Positions 44,773 to 52,611 of a DNA stretch of 64,000 nucleotides are shown piece by piece. Origin of the DNA: an uncultured Eubacterium sp. (GTDB lineage Bacteria > Bacillota > Clostridia > Lachnospirales > Lachnospiraceae); the NCBI GenBank assembly GCA_910578975.1, contig CAJTRZ010000010.1, positions 1 to 64,000 on the forward strand, in the 5' to 3' direction. Within the stretch, counting starts at the first letter, position 1; every line of letters begins with the position of its first letter. The notes beneath the pieces were generated by a model. The model was given only the letters and a program-made list of their open reading frames with translations. It made no database searches and was not told where the DNA came from. Position numbers and translations under genes: made by a program.

Positions 44773-45726
44773 ATGAATATTTCAGTATTTAGTAGTGACA
44801 AATTTTATATCGGCGCAAAAATAATGCTTACATCATTGTTAATGCACAATAATTTCGAAAAGCATAATTTATATATAGTAAGTACAGATATAAAAGATAG
44901 AAAAATAAAAAAACTCAACAGATTTTTAAGAAAAAGATTTCATCAGGAGGTCAAAGTTCTTAAAATAACAGAGGAAATGAAAGAGGGATTTCCAGATAGT
45001 AAGAATTTTAGTGCTGCTGGTTTTCATAAGCTTTATGTATTTAACTATCTGCCAGAGAAGTTAGACAGGATTATGTGTTTAGATGCAGATGCTATGGTAA
45101 TGGGAAGCATTAAAGAATTTTATTATCAAGATCTTGGGGACAATGTTCTTTCGGCATCTGAAGATATACATATTAAGGTCGACGTACAGCATTTCGAAGA
45201 GATGCAGTATGATTTAGATGAACCTTACTTTAATATGGGAAGTATTTTAATAGATTTGAATAAGTATTTATCAGCATATTCTGTTGAGGACTATATTAAT
45301 TGGATTGAAGAAATGGGAAGTATTTTAATAGATTTGAATAAGTATTTATCAGCATATTCTGTTGAGGACTATATTAATTGGATTGAAGAAAATAGAGAGA
45401 CTGCAAAATATGTGGCGCAAGATGCTATTAACATTTTATTTAAGGGACAAATAAAAAAAGCAGATTATAAGAAATATAATAATCAAAAATTTTATTACGA
45501 AAAAATAGACGCTCAAGGACTAAAAGAGTTGAAGGAAAATTGTTCCGTAGTACATTGCATTGGTAAAATTAAACCATGGGATTTTAGATATAATATGGCG
45601 ATAGCAGATTATATGAAAGAGGTTATGATTAATAATGGAATGAAGCACACTTATTATTTGATTTGTGCAAAACGTTTTTTATTTAATGTGAAACATAAAG
45701 TATTGTCAAAGGTGAAAGGAGTTTAA
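44773..45726 (+). CDS. Glycosyltransferase family 8 protein with a 26-residue internal duplication
   Basis: This 317-residue enzyme of the LgtC/GspA type, a retaining alpha-galactosyl/glucosyltransferase, has FSSDKFYIGAKIMLTSLL, the DxD site CLDADAMVMG near residue 112 and the C-terminal CIGKIKPWDF. A perfect 78-bp tandem repeat adds a second copy of MGSILIDLNKYLSAYSVEDY and the following six residues near residues 155-206. Without it the protein would be 291 residues, closer to its family. The extra copy falls next to the active-site strand and may weaken folding. Confidence 0.87.
   Translation: MNISVFSSDKFYIGAKIMLTSLLMHNNFEKHNLYIVSTDIKDRKIKKLNRFLRKRFHQEVKVLKITEEMKEGFPDSKNFSAAGFHKLYVFNYLPEKLDRIMCLDADAMVMGSIKEFYYQDLGDNVLSASEDIHIKVDVQHFEEMQYDLDEPYFNMGSILIDLNKYLSAYSVEDYINWIEEMGSILIDLNKYLSAYSVEDYINWIEENRETAKYVAQDAINILFKGQIKKADYKKYNNQKFYYEKIDAQGLKELKENCSVVHCIGKIKPWDFRYNMAIADYMKEVMINNGMKHTYYLICAKRFLFNVKHKVLSKVKGV
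45235..45390 (+). repeat. 78-bp perfect tandem duplication, in frame
   Basis: Two identical 78-base copies lie at 45235-45312 and 45313-45390 within the GT8 gene. 78 is divisible by three, so the frame is kept and 26 residues are repeated. Full identity points to a recent event. Confidence 0.95.
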
Positions 45727-45727
45727 A

Positions 45728-46504
45728 TTGAAAGTTGTTTTATTAGCAGGTGGATATGGAACCAGAATATCTGAAGAAACAAAAAATAAACCAAAACCAA
45801 TGGTTGAAATTGGTGGGATGCCAATTTTGTGGCATATTATGAAAGAATACTCTAGTTGTGGTTACAATGAATTTATTATTTGTGCCGGATATAAACAGGA
45901 AATCGTTAAAGAATGGTTCAATAACTATTTTTTGCATATGTCCGATGTGACGTTTGATTTTGCGCAAAATAATAAAATGATAGTACATAACGGATATGCT
46001 GAGCCATGGAAAGTTACGGTTGTTGATACCGGATTGAATACGATGACTGGTGGAAGAATTAAAAGAATAGAAAAATATGTAGGAAATGAGCCGTTTTTAA
46101 TGACATATGGAGATGGTGTTTGTGATGTTGATATTAACAAATTAGTAGAGTTTCATAATGAACATGGCAAGATAGCTACATTGACAGCTGTAATGCAGGA
46201 GCAGCAGAAGGGAGTATTAGATATTGGTTATGGAAATACGGTAAGATCCTTCAGAGAAAAAAGTCAAAAAGACGAGGCACCGATTAATGCTGGCTATATG
46301 GTATTAAATCCGGAAATCTTTAAGTATATAGAGGATGATACTACTGTTTTTGAACAATATCCATTAAATAAACTTGCAGAGGAAGGTGAACTAATGTCTT
46401 ATGTTCATAGAGGTTTCTGGCAGTGTATGGATACCAAAAGGGAAATGGATATGTTAGAGAAACTTTGGAGTAATGGACAAGCGCCATGGAAATCTTGGAA
46501 ATAG
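45728..46504 (+). CDS. rfbF: Glucose-1-phosphate cytidylyltransferase
   Basis: This 258-residue enzyme makes CDP-glucose from CTP and glucose-1-phosphate. The signature VVLLAGGYGTRISEETKNKP at the N-terminus, followed by KPMVEIGGMPILWHIM, distinguishes it from RmlA. TYGDGVCDVDI near residue 125 holds the metal-binding Asp pair. It has a TTG start after AAAGGAG, one base past the previous stop. With the next gene it opens the CDP-sugar branch (also called ddhA). Confidence 0.92.
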   Translation: MKVVLLAGGYGTRISEETKNKPKPMVEIGGMPILWHIMKEYSSCGYNEFIICAGYKQEIVKEWFNNYFLHMSDVTFDFAQNNKMIVHNGYAEPWKVTVVDTGLNTMTGGRIKRIEKYVGNEPFLMTYGDGVCDVDINKLVEFHNEHGKIATLTAVMQEQQKGVLDIGYGNTVRSFREKSQKDEAPINAGYMVLNPEIFKYIEDDTTVFEQYPLNKLAEEGELMSYVHRGFWQCMDTKREMDMLEKLWSNGQAPWKSWK

Positions 46505-46514
46505 AGGAGTGACA

Positions 46515-47588
46515 ATGAAAGAATTTAATATAAATTTTTATAGAGGAAAAAAAGTATTTATAACAGGACATACTGGATTTAAAGGTTCGTGGATGTGTAA
46601 AGCATTAGTGGACGTAGGAGCGATTGTAACGGGTTATTCCTTAGAACCACCTACAACTCCATCATTATTTGAAATTGCAGAGTTAGAAAATGATATGAAT
46701 TCAGTGATAGGTGATGTTAGAGATTATAAACATCTAAAGGAAGTGTTTGATGAGGCACAACCGGAAATAGTATTTCATTTAGCTGCACAGCCGTTAGTTA
46801 GGGAAAGTTATAAAGAACCCTTATATACATATGAAACAAATGTGATGGGAACTGCAAATATCTTAGAATGTATCAGACAAAATATGCAGACATCAAAGAG
46901 TGTAAAATCATTTTTAAATGTTACAACAGACAAAGTTTATTTGAATAGAGAATGGGAATGGGGGTATAGAGAAAATGACCCGCTAGATGGATATGATCCT
47001 TATTCTAATTCGAAGTCTTGTTCAGAATTAGTAACACATAGTTATAAAAAATCCTTTTTTGCAGAAGATGAAGGCATAGCGATATCTACAGCTAGGGCAG
47101 GAAATGTAATTGGTGGTGGGGATTTTGCTACTGATAGGATTATTCCAGATTGTGTTAAAGCAGCGATAGAAAAAAGGGATATTATTGTGAGAAATCCATA
47201 TTCAACCAGACCGTATCAACATGTATTAGAACCAATATATGCTTATCTTATGATTGGTGCAAAACAATATGAAGATATAAAATATGCTGGATATTATAAC
47301 GTAGGTCCTGATGATACAGATTGTTTTCAGACGGGCGCTTTAGTAGAACTGTTTGTTGATAAATGGGGAGAAGATCTTAAGTGGGTAGACAAATATGACG
47401 GAGGACCACATGAGGCTAATTTTTTGAAATTAGATTGTTCTAAATTAAAGTCAACATTTGGGTGGAGTCCAAAATGGGATTTGGAAAAAGCTGTTGAGAT
47501 GGTAGTAGAATGGTCTAAGTGTTGGAATGCTGGTAAAAATATTAAGAGCTGTATGGAGAAGCAGATAGCGGAGTTTATGGGATTGTAA
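46515..47588 (+). CDS. rfbG: CDP-glucose 4,6-dehydratase
   Basis: This protein of 357 residues converts CDP-glucose into CDP-4-keto-6-deoxyglucose. Visible are the NAD site GKKVFITGHTGFKGSW, then VTTDKVYLNREWEWGYREND, DPYSNSKSCSELV (catalytic Tyr and Lys) and ARAGNVIGGGDFATDRIIPD, which together are specific for RfbG/DdhB. GAGGAGTG precedes ATG 46515. No rfbH/ddhC dehydrase gene is present for the 3,6-dideoxy route, so the onward pathway is open. Confidence 0.93.
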   Translation: MKEFNINFYRGKKVFITGHTGFKGSWMCKALVDVGAIVTGYSLEPPTTPSLFEIAELENDMNSVIGDVRDYKHLKEVFDEAQPEIVFHLAAQPLVRESYKEPLYTYETNVMGTANILECIRQNMQTSKSVKSFLNVTTDKVYLNREWEWGYRENDPLDGYDPYSNSKSCSELVTHSYKKSFFAEDEGIAISTARAGNVIGGGDFATDRIIPDCVKAAIEKRDIIVRNPYSTRPYQHVLEPIYAYLMIGAKQYEDIKYAGYYNVGPDDTDCFQTGALVELFVDKWGEDLKWVDKYDGGPHEANFLKLDCSKLKSTFGWSPKWDLEKAVEMVVEWSKCWNAGKNIKSCMEKQIAEFMGL

Positions 47589-47589
47589 A

Positions 47590-48498
47590 ATGATGAATTT
47601 ATTATTAGCAGGTAATTTTGAGTATACAAAAGAACAACTGAATATTTTAAAAAATGCAGGATATAAGGTTTTTCTTATGCAGGATGAAAGAGGCAGACTC
47701 CCTTTAGAAGCATCGGAAATAGATGTGGTTGTATGTAATTGGCTTTTTACGCATTATAATATAAAAGAATTTGAGAATTTAAAGTATATTCAATTGTTAA
47801 GTGCAGGAATGGAAAGAATACCTGTTGACTACATAAAAGACAAGGGGATTGGACTCTCTAATGCTAGAGGTGTATATAGTATTCCTATGGCGGAATATGC
47901 AGTCTGTGGTGTCTTGCAATTATTAAAGCAAAGTAGATTCTTTATAAAAAATCAGCAGGAAAAGAAATGGGAAAAGAATAGAAAACTGGAAGAGTTAAGT
48001 AATAAGACGGTAGCGATTATAGGAATGGGAAGCGTTGGAATAGAGGTTGCTAACAGGTTTAAAGTTTTTGCGAGAGAAGTTATAGGTTTTGATATTAATT
48101 GTGAAATTAAATCTGAATACAGTATATATGATATTGAAGAGTTTGATAATAAACTTTCAGATTTTGATATTCTTATATTTACGGTGCCAATTAGTGCGAA
48201 TACCCGTCATTTTTTGAATTAGGATAGAATTCAAAAAATGCGTCAAAACGCAATTGTAGTAAATATTTCCCGTGGAGGCATTGTTGATGAAGCAGCGTTG
48301 TTGAACGCGATTAATGCAGGAAAAATCAGAGGGGCGGTATTGGATGTTTTTGAGGAAGAACCTCTGGTTAATTCAGAAATATGGCAAAATGAAAATGTTA
48401 TTGTAACGCCACATAATTCTTTTGTTTCTGATAGGAACAATGAAAGAATGTGGAACGTAATTATGAATAACTTAATAGATACGATAGAAAAAGATTAG
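47590..48498 (+). pseudogene. D-2-hydroxyacid dehydrogenase (NAD-dependent), split by an in-frame amber codon
   Basis: One reading frame spans 302 codons but is broken by TAG at 48220-48222. The first part (210 residues) has the start of the catalytic domain and the NAD site VAIIGMGSVGIEVANRF. The frame resumes as DRIQKMRQNAIVVNISRGGIVDE and continues to EEEPL and TPHNSF, with the catalytic His region, up to 48498. The family normally has a Lys or similar residue where the TAG is, so one base change explains it. A restart at ATG 48238 would give an 86-residue fragment. It adjoins rfbG by one base and could have supplied or used a 2-hydroxy or 2-keto acid for sugar modification. Confidence 0.85.
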
Positions 48499-48509
48499 GA
48501 TGGACAAAT

Positions 48510-49532
48510 ATGAACAGAATTCAAAGTATAGACTTAACCAAAGGAATCGGAATGATTTTGGTGATATTGGGGCATTGTGTTTTCTTTGGTGGACAAATAC
48601 ATAATATGATATTTGCATTTCATATGCCACTATTTTTTATTTTATCTGGAATGGTATTTAAACCAAAGAAAGATGAAAAAAAGCTGGTGTTGAAAAAGGC
48701 CAAAGCATTGTTGGTACCATATCTGGTATTTTGTGGAATAGGAATTATGGCATCTATAATTATACCGGTATGGCGACATGAATTGTCGATCAAGGGTATA
48801 TTGTATGATATATATTTAGGAAACCCGGAGAATATTCATATATCAAGTATTTGGTTTTTGGTGTGTATGTTTTGGGTGGTTATGATAGCTCATTATATAT
48901 GTAAAATTGAGAATGTGAACCTTAGGATAATCATTGTTATAATGATTGCGGGGATAGGATTTGGTTTTGCAGAATATAATAGCAATTTTGACTTTCTTCC
49001 AGATAGCAGACTTCCATTCTGCATTGATGTAGCTTTGGTTGCAACTTTATTTTTCTTTGTCGGAAGGCTGTTGAAAGGATTCGTTAGATATCAGGAAAAG
49101 ATGGATGTTAGAACATTTATTATATTAGGTGCAGCGGCGATTCTGTTCATCATTGCATATATGAGTAATGGAAGAACTAATTTACATGCACTAACATTTA
49201 ACAATATATTTCTTTATCTCGTAGAATCAATAACCGGTTCGATAGCAGTAATATTGTTTTGTAAGTTTATAGATGAAAAATTTGGAAAACTACGTGTTAT
49301 TCATGGGATAAGGTGGATAGGAAGGTATTCGTTAATTATTTTGGGAGCGCAATCTATATTTGTGAGAATGTATATTGTAATAATAAATAGTTTGGGGTAT
49401 AACTTTTCGATGTATCAATTGCCATTGATACATCAAATTGTATCGTTTATTGCTGTTACGGCATTATCGATATTGTACACATACATTTATTTTTTAGTTA
49501 AAGCAAGGATAAAGGGAGAAATACATGAATAA
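48510..49532 (+). CDS. Acyltransferase family 3 membrane protein (AT3 no. 6)
   Basis: This 340-residue protein has RIQSIDLTKGIGMILVILGHCVF (catalytic-type His) and FAFHMPLFFILSGMVFKPKK, the same subgroup as the 33574 gene product. About ten membrane segments follow. It lies between the split dehydrogenase and the aldolase gene, overlapping the latter by 8 bases, so it is probably part of the same sugar-modification unit. Confidence 0.84.
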   Translation: MNRIQSIDLTKGIGMILVILGHCVFFGGQIHNMIFAFHMPLFFILSGMVFKPKKDEKKLVLKKAKALLVPYLVFCGIGIMASIIIPVWRHELSIKGILYDIYLGNPENIHISSIWFLVCMFWVVMIAHYICKIENVNLRIIIVIMIAGIGFGFAEYNSNFDFLPDSRLPFCIDVALVATLFFFVGRLLKGFVRYQEKMDVRTFIILGAAAILFIIAYMSNGRTNLHALTFNNIFLYLVESITGSIAVILFCKFIDEKFGKLRVIHGIRWIGRYSLIILGAQSIFVRMYIVIINSLGYNFSMYQLPLIHQIVSFIAVTALSILYTYIYFLVKARIKGEIHE

Positions 49533-50550
49533 GGTTCAAATTTTGGAATGTACATTAAGAGATGGTGGATATGTAAATGACTGGGCATTTGGATATGAAA
49601 ATATTATACGCTTAATCAGAAGGTTAGAAGAGAGTAATGCAGATATTATTGAGTTGGGATTTATTAGGGATGAAGAATATCAGAAGGATAGAGCAATATA
49701 TAATTCTAACAAACAATTGGCAGATTTGATAGGACACAAGAAAAAAGGAACGCTATATGCAGCGTTGGTTGAAATGGCAAATTACTATCCGATTGAAAAA
49801 TTTGAAGATAGAGATGCGTCGGGAATTGATGCAATAAGATATAGTTTCTGGAAGAGGAAAATCGATGAAGCGTATGAGTATAGTAAAAAAATAACTGATA
49901 AAGGATATAAGTTATGCGTGCAGCCAACAAGGGTGGAGCAGTATTCTGATTATGAATTTGCAAAAATGATAGAGCAATTTAGTAAGTTAAATCCTTATGC
50001 AATATACATAGTGGATACATTTGGTTTGTTAAAGAAAAAAGATTTGTTGAGATATGCAAAAATAGCTGATGAAAATTTACCAGAGAATACTATATTGGGA
50101 TACCATGCTCACAATAACATGCAGCAGGCGTTTAGTAATGTTACATCTTTTATAGAGATGGATCTGAATAGGAAGGTAATGGTAGATGCCAGTGTTTATG
50201 GAATGGGAAGGGGAGCAGGAAATCTCAATCTAGAAATGATCTATCAGTATTTAAATGATAGAGGGGATAATGATTATAATATCGATTCTGTGATAGCAGC
50301 ATGGGACAGTGTTGTCAGCAATATTTATCGTGATAAGCCATGGGGGTATTCTTTACCGTATTTTTTGGCGGCATCGATGGAGCTAAATCCTAATTATGTT
50401 ATGTATTATATGGAAAAACAAAAACTTTCTGTAGAGGATATAAAAGGAGTTTTTGCTCTTATCCAGGGAGAAGATAAATATCTCTATAATGATGAAAAGG
50501 CAGAACAATTTTATAGAGATTACGAGGATTGTAAAAATGAAAAAAGATAG
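49525..50550 (+). CDS. HMGL/DRE-TIM metallolyase family aldolase
   Basis: This 341-residue TIM-barrel enzyme has LECTLRDGGYVNDW with the catalytic Arg12-Asp13, the metal-binding HAHNN (His194, His196) and VYGMGRGAGNLNLE near residue 230. These match 4-hydroxy-2-oxovalerate aldolase (MhpE/DmpG) relatives, which make or break C-C bonds through pyruvate enolate. No acetaldehyde dehydrogenase partner is present, so catabolic use is unlikely. Its place after CDP-sugar genes suggests it builds a branched or chain-extended sugar, or a keto-acid substituent; this is inference. Confidence 0.82.
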   Translation: MNKVQILECTLRDGGYVNDWAFGYENIIRLIRRLEESNADIIELGFIRDEEYQKDRAIYNSNKQLADLIGHKKKGTLYAALVEMANYYPIEKFEDRDASGIDAIRYSFWKRKIDEAYEYSKKITDKGYKLCVQPTRVEQYSDYEFAKMIEQFSKLNPYAIYIVDTFGLLKKKDLLRYAKIADENLPENTILGYHAHNNMQQAFSNVTSFIEMDLNRKVMVDASVYGMGRGAGNLNLEMIYQYLNDRGDNDYNIDSVIAAWDSVVSNIYRDKPWGYSLPYFLAASMELNPNYVMYYMEKQKLSVEDIKGVFALIQGEDKYLYNDEKAEQFYRDYEDCKNEKR

Positions 50551-51610
50551 AGATTCTAGATTTGAGTTATTAAGAATATTTGCTATGCTCATGATTGTTA
50601 TGCATCATTATGTTTGTCATGGTAATTTTGATTTGACTGTAAGCTCGCAGTTGAACAAGGTTATTGTTGAGTGCGCATATTGGGGAGGAAAAGTTGGTAT
50701 CAATCTATTTATTTTAATAACGGGATACTGGATGATAACATCACAATGGAGAGTCAGAAAAATATTAGAGTTATGGGGACAAATATTTTTCTATTCAGTA
50801 GCGATAACAGTTATTTTTGTTTGCATCGGTCAAGTTGAATTAAGTGCAGGAAGTGTTATTAAAGCAATTTTTCCAATATTGTTTTGCAGACATAATTATA
50901 CAACAACGTATATGTTATTATACATACTAGTTCCATTTATAAACATTTTTATTAATAGTTTGAAGAAAAAGCAATTGGATACTTTAATAATTATTTTGTT
51001 TGTTATTTTATCTGTAATGCCAACTTTCATGGGAATTTATGCCGGATGGACAAATAATGCAAATTCTTATTTACTATGGATGATTTTTGTTTATATAGTA
51101 GGAGCAAGAATTCGTTTGTTTGGCAAAAAGAGAAATGTAAAGTTATGTTTGAGTCTGGCTGCATTGTCAGTTGGGGTTATATGGGGATTAACAGTTCTTT
51201 GTGGGGAACTTCGTTTTATAGACACTTATTATTTCGCAGCGCTGGTTAATGGAATTCCTGTTTTTATTTCATCAATCATAATTTTTAAGGTTTTTGACAG
51301 TATCACAATAGGTTATAGTAAGATAATTAATATGGTAGCAAAATCAACACTGGCAGTATATTTGATACATGATGATGTTTATTTTAGAAATTATGTATGG
51401 GACAATATTTTTTCAGGAAATGGTATTATAAATAGTGGAATTTTGATAGTAAATATTCTTTTGACAACGATTATTGTATTTGGATGCTGCATTTTGATTG
51501 ATAAAGTCAGATTATTGACATTTCATAAAATGTATATGATGTTATTAGATACAATTATGGAAAGTGTGCCGGTTAAAAAAGTACAGAGTTTATTTGCACA
51601 AGAAAAGTGA
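50537..51610 (+). CDS. Acyltransferase family 3 membrane protein (AT3 no. 7)
   Basis: This protein of 357 residues has RFELLRIFAMLMIVMHHYVCHG (His pair) and INLFILITGYWMITSQWRVRKIL, with about ten membrane helices and the final YLIHDDVYF motif. It resembles the 42628 gene product. The ATG at 50537 lies inside the aldolase gene (14-base overlap) with GAGG upstream; an earlier in-frame TTG at 50453 is unlikely. This is the last gene before the strong terminator at 51707. Confidence 0.83.
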   Translation: MKKDRDSRFELLRIFAMLMIVMHHYVCHGNFDLTVSSQLNKVIVECAYWGGKVGINLFILITGYWMITSQWRVRKILELWGQIFFYSVAITVIFVCIGQVELSAGSVIKAIFPILFCRHNYTTTYMLLYILVPFINIFINSLKKKQLDTLIIILFVILSVMPTFMGIYAGWTNNANSYLLWMIFVYIVGARIRLFGKKRNVKLCLSLAALSVGVIWGLTVLCGELRFIDTYYFAALVNGIPVFISSIIIFKVFDSITIGYSKIINMVAKSTLAVYLIHDDVYFRNYVWDNIFSGNGIINSGILIVNILLTTIIVFGCCILIDKVRLLTFHKMYMMLLDTIMESVPVKKVQSLFAQEK

Positions 51611-51706
51611 AATTAGAGAGAATTTAAAATGTAGACATAAGTTTTATGTTTGGAATAATTTTATTTTGACAGTCACGGTTGGCAGGAAGACTGCTTGAGT
51701 ATTTTT

Positions 51707-51740
51707 AAAGTATGTCTATGTTTACAGGCATACTTTTTTT
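51707..51740 (+). terminator. Rho-independent terminator or attenuator before the Wzz/BY-kinase module
   Basis: AAAGTATGTCT (51707-51717) pairs with AGGCATACTTT (51726-51736), with one G-U pair and an 8-base loop, followed by a T-run to 51740. A TTGACA sits 41 bases upstream, but no matching -10 was found. The hairpin divides the glycan genes from the chain-length genes. The gap 51611-51781 holds no gene. Confidence 0.75.
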
Positions 51741-51781
51741 TGTTAAAATATATTTGTAAAAGATTGTCTATTGGAGGTTTT

Positions 51782-52609
51782 ATGAAGTATGTTAAGTATG
51801 GAATAATGACATTATTCCTCATATCTATAATAATTTATACAGCGATTTGGTACAAAGATAAAAGTAACACAGATAGTACAGTGCCTGTTATTCAAATGGA
51901 TCAGGAGCAGATAGAAGTATCGGTGAAAGATAAAGAGGCTCTTTTAAAAGGTGTTATCGCAAAGGATGAAAAAGACGGAGATATTACAAGTAAAATTGTT
52001 GTGGAGTCAATTTCTAAGTTTGTTGATAAAAAGGAACATATTTGTAATGTAACATATGCTGTGTCTAATTCAGCTGGACATGTTGCAAAGGCCTCCAGAA
52101 AAGTAAAATATATTGATTATATATCACCAAGATTTATATTAAAAAAGCCATTATGCCTTGAAACAGGGTCTGATACAAGTGTGGAGGATATCATTGGTGC
52201 AAAAGATATCATAGACGGGGATATCAGCAATAAAGTAAAGATTTTATCTCGTGGCATTTCAACAAATACTTCTGGTGATAATACAGTTACTGCTCAGGTA
52301 ACCAATAGTCTGGGTGATACTGTGAAATTAAAAGCGACAGTTATTATAAAACAAGATAATAATATTAGTCCTACGATTAAGTTGAAGAAAAATATTGAGT
52401 ATATTAAGAAAAATACAGAGTTTGATGCGAAGAGTTTTATAAAATCTGTTGAAGATATTAACGGAAAGAGCATGGATATTGGCAGCGTTAATATAAAGAG
52501 TTCTTCTGTAAAGACAAATAAAGTAGGATGTTATACGGTAGAGTATAGTGTGGTTGATCATGCTGGAAATGAAGGAACGACCTACTTAACAGTTATGGTG
52601 GAGGAATAG
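51782..52609 (+). CDS. Membrane-anchored protein with Ig-like (DUF5011-type) repeats
   Basis: This 275-residue protein has an N-terminal membrane helix (KYGIMTLFLISIIIYTAIWY) without a cleavage site, then three beta-rich repeats. Repeats one and two carry the calcium-site-like AKDEKDGDITSKI and AKDIIDGDISNKV; the third ends YSVVDHAGNEG. These match the DUF5011/HYR-like Ig folds of surface proteins. TTGGAGG precedes ATG 51782. It ends 2 bases before the first Wzz/BY-kinase gene, so it may help link the chain-length complex to the wall or polymer. Confidence 0.75.
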   Translation: MKYVKYGIMTLFLISIIIYTAIWYKDKSNTDSTVPVIQMDQEQIEVSVKDKEALLKGVIAKDEKDGDITSKIVVESISKFVDKKEHICNVTYAVSNSAGHVAKASRKVKYIDYISPRFILKKPLCLETGSDTSVEDIIGAKDIIDGDISNKVKILSRGISTNTSGDNTVTAQVTNSLGDTVKLKATVIIKQDNNISPTIKLKKNIEYIKKNTEFDAKSFIKSVEDINGKSMDIGSVNIKSSSVKTNKVGCYTVEYSVVDHAGNEGTTYLTVMVEE

Positions 52610-52611
52610 TT

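Noticed and set aside
48220..48222. Amber codon read as pyrrolysine or another recoded residue
   Set aside because: No pyl genes are visible, the family has no such residue here and a single base change explains the stop.
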